The notes beneath the pieces are model-generated. The model had not been told where the DNA came from. It searched no databases and saw only the letters and a program-made list of their open reading frames with translations. This document shows, one piece after another, positions 48,546 to 57,379 of a DNA stretch of 64,000 nucleotides; position 1 is the first letter of the stretch, and each line of letters starts with the position of its first letter. The position numbers and the translations under genes were made by a program. The DNA is from Deltaproteobacteria bacterium (GTDB lineage: Bacteria > Desulfobacterota > Desulfomonilia > UBA1062), in NCBI GenBank assembly GCA_029547185.1, contig JAKPPU010000005.1, positions 62,001 to 126,000 on the forward strand, written 5' to 3'.

Positions 48546-50093
48546 ATGGTCGATAAAAGGCGTATGGGCGAGATCCTCGTAGAACTCGGTCTCATCGATG
48601 AATACAATATCAGGCATGCACTGGATGTTGCGAAAAGGGAAGGTCTGAAGCTCGGAGAGGCCATCATACGATTGGGCTATCTGGGCGAGGATCAGGTTCT
48701 GGGCATTCTGAAAAACCTCACCTCCGTCCCCGTGCTCGACATGAAGGACTGCGTGATCAAAAAAGAGGCACAGATCGTGCTGCCCCCTGACCGGATGAGG
48801 GAAATGAGGGCTGTTCCCATCGATGTGAAGGACAAGGCCGCCGTCGTGGCCTTTGCAGATCCCCTGAACTATCTCACGGTCGAGAAAGTCAAATTCATCC
48901 TCAACAGGGATGTCGATCCGATCCTGGCAACACGCTTCCAGATCGATGATATTCTCGATCATCTCGACAGGGTAGGATATGGGGCACGACAGATCAATCT
49001 GTCAGCCGTAAGAAGGAGCATTTCGACGATCACTGTCCAGGAAATGGACCCCTCGCGTCTGATCAGGCTCCTCGATGAACCGGCCAGCACCGACCTTCAC
49101 CTTTCGATCGGAACCTCTCCTGCGGTACGCTGCGGCGGGGCGTTCAAGCGCTGCAGCATGCCCCTTATAACTCATGGCGTTATCGATGAATTTCTCAAAG
49201 AAGTGCTCTCCGAAGAGCACCGCCTTGTGCTCGAGGAGAGAAAACAGGTGGAATTCACCTACGTGAAGACCGGGGTGGGCAGGTACCGCATGAACATATA
49301 CTATCAGAAAGGCGGAGAAATCACGGTTGCCGCCAGAAAGCTGGTGGAGGATATCCCCTCTGTCGCCTCTCTCGGCATTCCCGAAACCCTCACCTCGCTT
49401 CTGGACAAGAGGGGGCTCATCGTGGTGAGCTCTGCCCGGGGGCAGGGTAAGGATACGACCATTGCCGCCCTGGTGGACCACATCAACTCCACGATGAGCT
49501 TGAATGTCATCACCTTTGAAAACCCCATCGAATACATTCACCACCACAAGATGTCCAATGTCAATCAGAGGGAGTTGGGCAGCGATACCTGCAAGGATCT
49601 TGCAGACGTGTTCGAGCACGCCATCAGGCACGACCCGGATGTACTCGTGATGTCCGGCATCAATGACAGAATCATGGCCGAGACTGCCGTACTCGCTGCG
49701 CAGAAGGGCATTCTCGTGATCGTGGGAATGAATGCCGTCGATGCATTCAGCGCCATTGAACAGATGATCTCGACACTCTCGGATGATTACATGAAGGTCC
49801 TCCTCTCTCGCTCGATCCTTTCTGTCTTTGCCCAGCGGCTCGTATGGTCCAGATCCTCGAAGAAGAGGGTCCTGATATGGGAGCAGCTTTTGGCAACCCC
49901 GAGGGTTCAGAAATATATTCGGGACGACAAGGTCTATTATATAAAAGGACAGGCAATGTCGCACAGGGGCGAATATTTTCCCATTGAGGCAAGCCTTGCC
50001 AAGGCGATAAAGAGCGGATCGCTCTCTGATGAGATGATTCAATCCGAATCGTGGGTGAACCAGGACATCCTCAGGGCCTATCTCGAACGGTAA
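48546..50093 (+). CDS. PilT/PilB-like secretion-ATPase homologue with MshEN domain and degenerate active site
   Basis: 515 aa. The N-terminal MshEN/T2SSE_N domain is RMGEILVELGLIDEYNIRHALD followed by LGEAIIRLGYL (these domains can bind c-di-GMP). The C-terminal half aligns with PilT: DLHLSIGTSPAVRCGG, FENPIEYIHHHKMSNVNQREL and AIRHDPDVLVMSGIND. Key residues differ: the Walker A Ser/Thr is Asp303 (ARGQGKD), the Walker B catalytic Glu is Gly371, and the His-box His is replaced (GMNAVDA). So ATP hydrolysis looks unlikely; a regulatory or scaffold role is inferred. ATG 48546 has GAGGTG; no pilus genes are adjacent. Confidence 0.82.
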   Translation: MVDKRRMGEILVELGLIDEYNIRHALDVAKREGLKLGEAIIRLGYLGEDQVLGILKNLTSVPVLDMKDCVIKKEAQIVLPPDRMREMRAVPIDVKDKAAVVAFADPLNYLTVEKVKFILNRDVDPILATRFQIDDILDHLDRVGYGARQINLSAVRRSISTITVQEMDPSRLIRLLDEPASTDLHLSIGTSPAVRCGGAFKRCSMPLITHGVIDEFLKEVLSEEHRLVLEERKQVEFTYVKTGVGRYRMNIYYQKGGEITVAARKLVEDIPSVASLGIPETLTSLLDKRGLIVVSSARGQGKDTTIAALVDHINSTMSLNVITFENPIEYIHHHKMSNVNQRELGSDTCKDLADVFEHAIRHDPDVLVMSGINDRIMAETAVLAAQKGILVIVGMNAVDAFSAIEQMISTLSDDYMKVLLSRSILSVFAQRLVWSRSSKKRVLIWEQLLATPRVQKYIRDDKVYYIKGQAMSHRGEYFPIEASLAKAIKSGSLSDEMIQSESWVNQDILRAYLER

Positions 50094-50125
50094 ACCAAAA
50101 ACTACGAAGCATTATAACAGAAACG

Positions 50126-50140
50126 AGCGCTCATTCATAG
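50126..50140. promoter_or_regulatory. 15-base sequence shared with the 23.67-kb divergent promoter region
   Basis: AGCGCTCATTCATAG is identical to 23672-23686. It lies 12 bases before the -35 of the atpE promoter and contains the palindrome AGCGCT (GAGCGCTC here). It might be an operator half-site. Confidence 0.25.
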
Positions 50141-50151
50141 CAAATTTTCGC

Positions 50152-50180
50152 TTGCATAGGGTTCACCATTTGTGTATTAA
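50152..50180 (+). promoter_or_regulatory. Sigma-70-like promoter of atpE
   Basis: TTGCAT (50152-50157), a 17-bp spacer, then TATTAA (50175-50180). The start site would be near 50187, giving a leader of about 54 bases with the AAGGAG ribosome site. Confidence 0.5.
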
Positions 50181-50240
50181 ATGAATCGTGATTCAGAATA
50201 CTTCTCTGAATTCATAATTAAAAAATCTAAGGAGTGTGGG

Positions 50241-50603
50241 ATGAGCAGATTAATGACCTTTGTTTCTGTTGCCTTCATGGTGTTCGCGGTATCCAGTGTT
50301 GCATTTGCTGCTGACGCAGCCGCAGCAGGGTACACGGATTGGGCCAAGGTGATCTTCGTCGGCGTATCGGTTATTGCAGCGGGCTTGTGCATGGGTCTCG
50401 GTACCGTTGGTCCAGGCCTCGGAATGGGTCAGGCAACTGCAGGAGCAAGCGAAGCAGTCGGTCGTAATCCTGAAGCTCAGGGCAAGATCATGCTCACCAT
50501 GATGGTCGGTCTTGCCATGACAGAGTCTATTGCAATCTACGCCCTCGTTGTAACCCTCATCATTCTCTACGCAAACCCCTTCAAAGCAATCATAATGGGT
50601 TAG
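50241..50603 (+). CDS. atpE: F-type ATP synthase c subunit
   Basis: 120 aa: a probable signal peptide (1-23, ending AFA), then two TM helices. Helix 1 has the glycine-rich [12 protein letters not shown]; the polar loop is GRNPEA; helix 2 has the ion-binding Glu95 in [14 protein letters not shown] and the Tyr five residues after Glu resemble Na+-binding c subunits, but the Gln four residues after the helix-1 Pro58 is Met62, so the coupling ion is uncertain. It forms the rotor ring in the membrane. No other ATP synthase gene is near, which is unusual; a/c genes are often separate from F1 genes in this phylum, but atpB is absent here. ATG 50241 follows AAGGAG. Confidence 0.92.
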   Translation: MSRLMTFVSVAFMVFAVSSVAFAADAAAAGYTDWAKVIFVGVSVIAAGLCMGLGTVGPGLGMGQATAGASEAVGRNPEAQGKIMLTMMVGLAMTESIAIYALVVTLIILYANPFKAIIMG

Positions 50604-50789
50604 GGAAAGCGGTATCGATGATTCCAAAGGAGCCGACAGACATCAGCACGCAGTTATTGATCAGGCCAAGGTGCAGGTGGGGCGAAACAGCTGGCAATGC
50701 TTTGGGATTGAAGGCTTTTCCGGGCGACAAGATGAATACGGTGGGTTATCAGTACGCAAGCGGTTGCATAAGACGTTCAGGAGAATGAT

Positions 50790-52100
50790 ATGGATAAGGA
50801 AGCAAAAACCAGTTTCAGCTTTGCCAGTATCGCCATAAGCTTTTTTATCCTCATCGTGCTTCCCCTGACCATCACCGGCGTCATCATAAGCAAAGGTGTG
50901 GTCAAGGTGGGTGAGGAGGCGACACAGGCAAACTTGCGCATTCTCGACGATAGTCAGAAGCTGTCGATAGGGGGGCGTGCCCAGAATATAGCGGATGCAG
51001 TCGCTCAGTTCCTCTCGGACACGGAGAAGGATATCCGGATAGCTTCGATACTTCCTCGGGATGAAAATTCATATACCACCTTTCTCAGGTCCAACACGAG
51101 GGGAGTCATAAAGGCTTCCAACGTGGGAATCGTGAAAATACCCGTTCCCGTCTTCCGCGAGATTGCCTTTCTGGACAAGCAGGGAATGGAGGTTCTCAAG
51201 GTCACGAATGAAGGTGTGGTACCGAGAGAAAAGCTCAGAGACATGTCCAACCCCGCCAATGGAGAATATGGATCTGAGGACTATTTCCTGAAGGCCAAAG
51301 GTATGGCCCCAGGGGAATTTTACATGGGGCCGGTTGTGGGCCAGCATGTGAACAAGGCTGAATTCGACGGCGGGAAACGTTTTGACGGTATCATCAGAAT
51401 GGCTGCACCTGTCTTTGATTCTCAGGGGTTTGCAGGGGTCGTTGCGTTGGCATTGAATGAGGTACACTTAAGGGAGTTCACCGACCATATCATACCGACT
51501 GAACCGGGCATGGTCTTTGGCCAGGTGAATCCGGAAAATATGGATTACGCATTCATGGTCGACCGGGATGGGTTCATCATCGCTCATCCCAGCGACTACC
51601 TGATAAGGGGACTGGATCAGAATATGCAGCCGGTTCCTGTAATGGACGAACAGAACTACAAGCAGCTGTCCCAGACCGGAGAAGGGGCAATGAATGTTCT
51701 AAAGATGGGATTCCTCGACGAGAATCTTCCGAAGATTCACGCTCTTGCTTCTGAGGGTAAGGCAGGATCTCTCACCTATACCATTGACGACAAGAGAATC
51801 TTCATGGCCTATGCCCCTATTCCGTTCTACGGAAACGGCTTCACGAAGCCTCAGGGTTTCGGCTGGGTCGGCATGGTGGTCGACATCGACAAGTATCACC
51901 ATCTGAGCCAGGAAAAGGTAAAGGAAATTCAGCAGAGAGTCGAGAGATGGCAGAAGTCGAGCATTGTCGTGGTCTTCGTATCTCTCATACTCCTCTTCGC
52001 CATAGCGCTCATCCTCGCACGGGGATTGTACCGTTCAATCCAGAGCGCACGTCGTGATGAAGAATCGAGGCCTCGCAAGTACGACGACGACGAAGACTAG
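50790..52100 (+). CDS. Membrane-anchored Cache sensor protein without output domain
   Basis: 436 aa. TM1 spans about residues 14-34, a large extracytoplasmic double-Cache-like region (FREIAFLDKQGMEVLKVTNEG split over strands; YAFMVDRDGFIIAHPSDYL; FMAYAPIPFYG) follows, and TM2 spans about 388-410. The cytoplasmic tail is only about 25 residues, acidic (RRDEESRPRKYDDDED), with no HAMP, kinase, GGDEF or MCP part. It could signal through a partner or bind ligand for another system. AGGAGA precedes ATG 50790. The hairpin terminator follows. Confidence 0.8.
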   Translation: MDKEAKTSFSFASIAISFFILIVLPLTITGVIISKGVVKVGEEATQANLRILDDSQKLSIGGRAQNIADAVAQFLSDTEKDIRIASILPRDENSYTTFLRSNTRGVIKASNVGIVKIPVPVFREIAFLDKQGMEVLKVTNEGVVPREKLRDMSNPANGEYGSEDYFLKAKGMAPGEFYMGPVVGQHVNKAEFDGGKRFDGIIRMAAPVFDSQGFAGVVALALNEVHLREFTDHIIPTEPGMVFGQVNPENMDYAFMVDRDGFIIAHPSDYLIRGLDQNMQPVPVMDEQNYKQLSQTGEGAMNVLKMGFLDENLPKIHALASEGKAGSLTYTIDDKRIFMAYAPIPFYGNGFTKPQGFGWVGMVVDIDKYHHLSQEKVKEIQQRVERWQKSSIVVVFVSLILLFAIALILARGLYRSIQSARRDEESRPRKYDDDED

Positions 52101-52132
52101 ACTCTCGCAAACAGATCTGATTCAAACACTGA

Positions 52133-52163
52133 GGGATGACGGCATGCCGTCATCCCTTTTCTT
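52133..52163 (+). terminator. Rho-independent terminator after the Cache protein
   Basis: A perfect palindrome, 52133-52156 (11-bp arms GGGATGACGGC and GCCGTCATCCC), runs into TTTTCTT. It separates the Cache gene from the rnf operon. Confidence 0.85.
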
Positions 52164-52271
52164 ATGGATGCAGGGACATGCTCCGGTATGAAAATTCCCT
52201 GATTCCTGCCAAGAGTGAAAATTACAGTCAATCTCACTAAAAATATTAAAAAGATAATCCCCATGGGAATG

Positions 52272-52300
52272 TTGACATGGTCTGTCAATTCTGATTATGG
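52272..52300 (+). promoter_or_regulatory. Promoter of the rnf-nfn operon
   Basis: A perfect -35 TTGACA (52272-52277), 17-bp spacer, and TTATGG (52295-52300) as a weak -10. The start would be near 52307, about 42 bases before rnfA. Confidence 0.5.
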
Positions 52301-52348
52301 TTATCCAGCTTATTTTTGCTCGAAGATTCAGGAGGAATAAAGCAACCT

Positions 52349-52924
52349 ATGCACTACGTGCTGCTCATCATAAGTGCTGCCCTCGTCAACAATTTCGTCC
52401 TCTCACGGTTCCTCGGTATCTGTCCCTTCATCGGGGTGTCGAGGAGTACGGACACGGCGATCGGGATGAGCATGGCTGTGGTCTTCGTGATCGCCCTTGC
52501 CTCTCTGGTCACCTGGCTGATCAACCACTACATCCTCGTGTCCTTAGGGCTCGCGTACCTTCAGACCATCGTTTTCATCCTCGTCATAGCCTCTCTCGTG
52601 CAGCTCGTCGAGATGATCATCCAGCGGGTGAGCATGCCCCTCTATCAGGCGCTCGGCATTTACCTGCCGCTCATCACGACGAATTGTGCCGTTCTCGGTG
52701 TGGCCCTCCTCAATATCAACCTCAAATACGATTTCCTGGAATCGGTCATATTCGGGACAGGCTCGGCTGTCGGATTCGGGCTTGCGCTGACCATATTCGC
52801 AGGGATGAGGGAAGAGATGGACCTCAACGAAATTCCCAAGGCGTTCCAGGGAACCCCCATTGCTCTCATCACCGCAGGGATACTCTCCCTGGCATTCATG
52901 GGATTCTCAGGTCTGGTGAAGTGA
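52349..52924 (+). CDS. rnfA: Ion-translocating oxidoreductase subunit RnfA
   Basis: 191 aa with six TM helices. The RnfA/NqrE signature is clear: [18 protein letters not shown] near the start and [17 protein letters not shown] mid-protein; the conserved Cys residues form the intramembrane [2Fe-2S] site with RnfE. ATG 52349 follows AGGAGGA (spacing about 13); an upstream ATG 52316 has no ribosome site. First gene of an ABCDGE operon, the gammaproteobacterial gene order. Confidence 0.94.
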   Translation: MHYVLLIISAALVNNFVLSRFLGICPFIGVSRSTDTAIGMSMAVVFVIALASLVTWLINHYILVSLGLAYLQTIVFILVIASLVQLVEMIIQRVSMPLYQALGIYLPLITTNCAVLGVALLNINLKYDFLESVIFGTGSAVGFGLALTIFAGMREEMDLNEIPKAFQGTPIALITAGILSLAFMGFSGLVK

Positions 52925-52925
52925 C

Positions 52926-53900
52926 ATGTTTATAGCGACCCTGGTTGTAGGCGGAATCGGAGCGGTGTGCGCCCTTATCCTGGGTATCTCCCTGATTACC
53001 TTTGCGGTCAAGATGGATGCCCGGGAAAAGGAGGTCATGGACAGGCTCCCGGGTGCCAATTGCGGATCCTGCGGGTATGCTGGCTGCGCTGCCTTCGCCC
53101 ACGAGCTCACCTCGAATCCTGATGCAGTGATGGCCTGCCCCGCTGTGAGTGCAGAGGCGTTGAAGGCAATATCCCAGCTTCTCGGGAAAGAGCTTGGGGA
53201 AGTCTCCCCCCTTATTGCATGCGTGCGATGCAAGGGCGGGCTCAACGAAACGGCTTCAAGATACGAGTATGTCGGTCCGAGGGACTGTCGTACGGCACAG
53301 ATCGTGGCAGGGGGGCCAAAGGGATGTGAATACGGGTGCCTCGGGTTCGGAACCTGCGTCGCCGTGTGCCCGTTCGACGCCATGGAGATGGGCGAAGACG
53401 GACTTCCCCATGTAATTGCGGAAAAGTGCACCGGCTGCGGGAAGTGCGTTACGGCCTGCCCGAGAGGGATTATCGCGCTGATACCGAGATCTGCGAATTT
53501 CTCTGTGAGCTGTATTTCAAAAGATGCCCCTAAGGAAATGAAGAAAAATTGTTCCGTCGGGTGCATCAAGTGCGGGATCTGCAGCGATGCCTGCCCCTTC
53601 GATGCGATCTCGGTTTCAAAGGACAAAGCGGCAGAGATCAGCCAGGACAGGTGCAGAAAGTGCGGGCTGTGCATGAGCGCTTGCCCGGTGAGCGTGATTG
53701 CCTCCCTGCGAATGCCGGATAAGGTCCGCATCATTCCCGATAAATGCAAGGGCTGCGGACTCTGCCGGCAGGTATGTCCTGTCGAGGCGATCTCCGGAAA
53801 ACCCAAAGAGGCGTACCTCGTAGACATTGGCAAGTGCATAGGCTGTGGACTGTGCATCGAGAAGTGTCCGGCGGATGCCATCGAGAGGAAGATCTCATGA
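52926..53900 (+). CDS. rnfB: Ion-translocating oxidoreductase subunit RnfB, polyferredoxin type
   Basis: 324 aa. An N-terminal membrane helix, then the Fer4_21 cluster GANCGSCGYAGCAAFA, followed by at least six further ferredoxin motifs (for example CTGCGKCVTACP, CIKCGICSDACP, CRKCGLCMSACP, CKGCGLCRQVCP and CIGCGLCIEKCP). This is longer than the enteric form and resembles RnfB of strict anaerobes. It is the entry point for electrons from soluble ferredoxin. Start 52926 lies 1 base after the rnfA stop; its stop overlaps rnfC. Confidence 0.94.
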   Translation: MFIATLVVGGIGAVCALILGISLITFAVKMDAREKEVMDRLPGANCGSCGYAGCAAFAHELTSNPDAVMACPAVSAEALKAISQLLGKELGEVSPLIACVRCKGGLNETASRYEYVGPRDCRTAQIVAGGPKGCEYGCLGFGTCVAVCPFDAMEMGEDGLPHVIAEKCTGCGKCVTACPRGIIALIPRSANFSVSCISKDAPKEMKKNCSVGCIKCGICSDACPFDAISVSKDKAAEISQDRCRKCGLCMSACPVSVIASLRMPDKVRIIPDKCKGCGLCRQVCPVEAISGKPKEAYLVDIGKCIGCGLCIEKCPADAIERKIS

Positions 53901-55216
53901 AGATGTTCAGAGGAGGCATCCACCCGCCCGAGGAAAAGGAATCGACAAGGGCCAAGGCCATCGAGGACTTCCCCTTAAGCACCCTTTACTCTGTCATGCT
54001 CCAGCAGCACCTCGGCGGTCCGGCAAAGGTCATTGTCGGACAGGGAGATATCGTCAGGAAAGGGCAGCCGCTTTCCGAGCCCCTGGGCTATGTATCGGTT
54101 CCTGTTCACGCCCCCACATCGGGCAAGATAAAGGAGATTGCAAAGAAGATCCATCCGGTGACCGGCACCCTAAGCCCCTGTATCATCATGGAGGCGGACG
54201 GCCGCGACGAGTGGGTCGAGGGGCTTCCCTGCAGCCGTGATCCCTTCATCATGGAAAGGGATGAGCTCCTCGAAGCGATCCGGGCTGCCGGCATCGTCGG
54301 AATGGGCGGCGCAACCTTTCCAACCCATGTGAAGCTCTCGCCTCCGGAGGGAAAGCCCATCGATACCTTTATTATTAATGGCGTCGAGTGCGAGCCGTAT
54401 CTTTCCGCCGATCACCGGCTCATGCTCGAGGAACCGGATAAGGTGCTCAATGGTGCAAGGGTAGCGATGAAGATCCTCGGCGTCGACAGGGCAATCCTTG
54501 CGATCGAGGCGAACAAGCCGGATGCAATAAGGCTCATGGAAGAGAAGGCCCCCCCTGAGATACGTGTCGAGTCTCTCAGTGTAAAGTATCCGCAGGGAGC
54601 GGAGAAACAGCTCATCAAGGCGATTACGGGAAGGGAGATCCCCTCCGGCGGGCTGCCCATGGATGTGGGCACGGTCGTGCAGAACGCCGGCACCTGTGCC
54701 GCCATCTGGGACTCCTGCAGCAAAGGCATCCCGCTCATCGAACGCATAACCACGGTGACAGGCAGAGGCGTATCTGATCCGAAGAATGTCCGTGTGAGGA
54801 TAGGCACACTGCTCAAGGAGGTCATCCAGTTCTGCGGTGGAACCAATAATGCCGCCAAGATCATATTCGGGGGCCCCATGATGGGCATTGCACAGTTCAC
54901 GCAGGAGATCCCCATCTTGAAGGGCACCTCCGGAGTCCTCGTCCTGACGGAAAAGGAAACGGATATATCGGACTACTCCGCATGCATCTCCTGCGGGCGG
55001 TGCGTGGAGGCATGTCCCATGGGGCTCCTTCCCTCGACATTGAGCAAACTCGGCGAAAAGGGAACGTGGGAAAGAGCCCTCAAGAACGATCTTATGGATT
55101 GCATCGAATGCGGATGCTGCACCTATGTGTGCCCGGCCGGCCGGCCGATCGTTCATTTCATCAAGCATTTGAAGGCGCTTTTCCGAACAGCCGGTGCAAA
55201 GAGCAAAGGGGCATGA
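53897..55216 (+). CDS. rnfC: Ion-translocating oxidoreductase subunit RnfC
   Basis: 439 aa. It starts MKMFRGGIHPPEEKESTR, with ATG overlapping the rnfB stop (ATGA). Conserved blocks: GGATFPTHVKLSPP (NADH/FMN site), FIINGVECEPYLSADHRLM, and two C-terminal [4Fe-4S] motifs, CISCGRCVEACP and CIECGCCTYVCP. It carries the NADH-binding site. A longer in-frame start at 53744 lies inside rnfB and is rejected. Confidence 0.95.
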   Translation: MKMFRGGIHPPEEKESTRAKAIEDFPLSTLYSVMLQQHLGGPAKVIVGQGDIVRKGQPLSEPLGYVSVPVHAPTSGKIKEIAKKIHPVTGTLSPCIIMEADGRDEWVEGLPCSRDPFIMERDELLEAIRAAGIVGMGGATFPTHVKLSPPEGKPIDTFIINGVECEPYLSADHRLMLEEPDKVLNGARVAMKILGVDRAILAIEANKPDAIRLMEEKAPPEIRVESLSVKYPQGAEKQLIKAITGREIPSGGLPMDVGTVVQNAGTCAAIWDSCSKGIPLIERITTVTGRGVSDPKNVRVRIGTLLKEVIQFCGGTNNAAKIIFGGPMMGIAQFTQEIPILKGTSGVLVLTEKETDISDYSACISCGRCVEACPMGLLPSTLSKLGEKGTWERALKNDLMDCIECGCCTYVCPAGRPIVHFIKHLKALFRTAGAKSKGA

Positions 55217-55217
55217 C

Positions 55218-56192
55218 ATGAAGGATATATTTGTTTCGAGCTCTCCACATATCCGGTCTCCCGAGGACATCCCGTGGATCATGCGGCAGGTCATGTATGC
55301 CCTGATGCCGGGAGCTTTCATCGGAGTATATTTCTTCGGAATGCCGGCCATCAAGGTTATAGCCGTTTCGATCGCATCCTGCGTAGCTGTCGAGGCGCTT
55401 TGGCAGAGGGTGAGCCGTCAGCGCATCACGGTGAACGATTGGTCCGCAGCGCTGACCGGGCTGCTCCTGGCCATGAATCTTCCCTCTGGCCTGCCATGGT
55501 GGATGGTGGTGATCGGCTCGGCCGTTGCCATCATCTTCGGCAAACAGGTCTATGGCGGCCTCGGAAACAATCCCTTCAATCCGGCTCTGGTTGCACGGAT
55601 ATTCCTTCTCATCTCCTTTCCGGTAGCCATGACCACCTGGCCCAAACCAAGGTCCTTCTTTGCAGAGCAGACAGATGCCGTGACCGGCGCCACCCCGCTC
55701 GGGGCATTGAAGACAGCCGTCTTCGAGCACCAAAGCATTGCCGCCGCACCGCATCTCAATCTTATGGACCCGTTCCTTGGAAACATCGGCGGGTCGCTTG
55801 GAGAGATCTCCGCTCTCGCTCTCATCCTGGGGGGGCTCTACCTGATCCTGAGGAAGATCATCGCCTGGCAGATCCCGGTCTCTTATTTGGGCAGCGTAGC
55901 CGTCTTCACCGGGATACTCTGGAAGATCAATCCGCAACTCTATGCGAGCCCCGCCTTCCATCTCCTTACCGGAGGGCTGATGCTCGGCGCCTTTTTCATG
56001 GCAACCGACTACGTGACATCACCCATCACGAATCCGGGGAGGATAGCCTTCGGCATTGGATGCGGGCTCATCACCGTGATTATCAGGACATGGGGAGGGT
56101 ATCCCGAAGGCGTGGCCTTCTCTATCCTCATCATGAATGCCCTTGTCCCGCTCATAAACAGGGCCACACGTCCCCGGAAATTCGGAGCTTAA
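55218..56192 (+). CDS. rnfD: Ion-translocating oxidoreductase subunit RnfD
   Basis: 324 aa with eight or more TM helices. The covalent FMN site is TDAVTGATPLG (Thr). Typical blocks: FGKQVYGGLGNNPFNPALVAR and YVTSPITNPGR. It forms part of the ion path with RnfA and RnfE. ATG 55218 lies one base after the rnfC stop; ATG 55194 would overlap. Confidence 0.93.
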   Translation: MKDIFVSSSPHIRSPEDIPWIMRQVMYALMPGAFIGVYFFGMPAIKVIAVSIASCVAVEALWQRVSRQRITVNDWSAALTGLLLAMNLPSGLPWWMVVIGSAVAIIFGKQVYGGLGNNPFNPALVARIFLLISFPVAMTTWPKPRSFFAEQTDAVTGATPLGALKTAVFEHQSIAAAPHLNLMDPFLGNIGGSLGEISALALILGGLYLILRKIIAWQIPVSYLGSVAVFTGILWKINPQLYASPAFHLLTGGLMLGAFFMATDYVTSPITNPGRIAFGIGCGLITVIIRTWGGYPEGVAFSILIMNALVPLINRATRPRKFGA

Positions 56193-56195
56193 AAG

Positions 56196-56771
56196 ATGAA
56201 AGAGGTAATCCGGCTCATTATCGTGCTTACGGCTGTCTGTTCCCTGGCAGGATTTTCCCTCGCCTACGTGAACGAGAAGACCAAAGATGCGCGGGCGTAT
56301 CAGGACAGGCTCAAGCTGCTCAATTCTCTGAATATAGTGCTGCCCGAGCACGACAATCAGCCGGATAAGGATGCCGTAGAGGTGAGCGGGACAGTGTATT
56401 ACATTTCGAAACTGAAGGGTGCTGTCAACGGGGTAGCCTTCGAAACCTCATCCGACAGGGGATACAGCGGTGATATCAGGATCATGGTCGGGATAGAGCC
56501 GACAGGAAAGATCATCTCGATTGCAGTCACGGACCAGAAAGAGACGCCCGGTCTCGGCTCGAAGATCACCGAAGGCTGGTTCCTGAACCAGTACAAGGGA
56601 AAGTCGCTCCAGAACGCGAAATGGAAGGTGAAAAAGGACGGCGGCGATTTCGAGGCGATCTCCGGTGCGACCATATCGCCGAGGGCCGTGACAGATGCAG
56701 TCAGGAAAGGGCTCGAGGAGTACGAACAGCGCAAGTCCAAAATTGTGGAGGCTGCCAATGTCGTTCAGTAA
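56196..56771 (+). CDS. rnfG: Ion-translocating oxidoreductase subunit RnfG
   Basis: 191 aa. One N-terminal TM helix (LIIVLTAVCSLAGFSLA), then a periplasmic FMN-binding domain with the covalent site ISGATISPRAV (Thr). ETPGLGSKITEGWFLNQYKG is the family core. It accepts electrons from RnfC/RnfD chemistry in the complex. It ends with a 14-base overlap into rnfE. Confidence 0.93.
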   Translation: MKEVIRLIIVLTAVCSLAGFSLAYVNEKTKDARAYQDRLKLLNSLNIVLPEHDNQPDKDAVEVSGTVYYISKLKGAVNGVAFETSSDRGYSGDIRIMVGIEPTGKIISIAVTDQKETPGLGSKITEGWFLNQYKGKSLQNAKWKVKKDGGDFEAISGATISPRAVTDAVRKGLEEYEQRKSKIVEAANVVQ

Positions 56772-57345
56772 CGAGCTGATGAAGGGAATCTGGAAGGAGA
56801 ATCCCCTTTTCGTCATTGTACTGGGAACATGTCCGGCTCTGGCGGTATCGACGAGCGTCGAGAACGGGATAGGCATGGGCATTGCCGCGACTTTCGTGCT
56901 CGTATGCTCGAACATCGTGGTTGCTGCAGTAAGGAAATTTGTCCCCGACAGTGTGAGGATCGCTGTCTATATCGTGATCATCGCCTCTTTCGTCACCATC
57001 GTGGATCTCATCATGAGTGCATATTTCAGAACCCTGTATCAGGCATTGGGCATCTTTATTCCATTGATCGTCGTCAACTGCATTATCCTGGGTCGTGCCG
57101 AGGCATTCGCATCGAGAAACTCAATTTTCCTTTCGATTGCCGACGGGATAGGCATGGGAGGCGGATTCACCCTTGCCCTGCTCATGATAGGCACGGTAAG
57201 AGAGCTCCTGGGCAATGGGTCGATCCTCGGGTACAACCTGCTCGGAGCAAGTTACATACCCACTCTTGTGATGATACTTCCCCCGGGTGCATTTCTTACG
57301 TACGGCGCTCTTACGGCTATTGTAAATTCTTTGAAAAAAGGATAA
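56758..57345 (+). CDS. rnfE: Ion-translocating oxidoreductase subunit RnfE
   Basis: 195 aa with six TM helices. Blocks LGTCPALAVSTSVENGIGMG and LIVVNCIILGRAEAFASRN carry the conserved Cys residues that pair with RnfA. ATG 56758 overlaps the rnfG stop; upstream starts lie within rnfG. It completes the six-gene complex; nfnA starts 34 bases later. Confidence 0.93.
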   Translation: MSFSNELMKGIWKENPLFVIVLGTCPALAVSTSVENGIGMGIAATFVLVCSNIVVAAVRKFVPDSVRIAVYIVIIASFVTIVDLIMSAYFRTLYQALGIFIPLIVVNCIILGRAEAFASRNSIFLSIADGIGMGGGFTLALLMIGTVRELLGNGSILGYNLLGASYIPTLVMILPPGAFLTYGALTAIVNSLKKG

Positions 57346-57379
57346 GAGGACCGTGAATATGTATTGAAATGGAGAGTAC

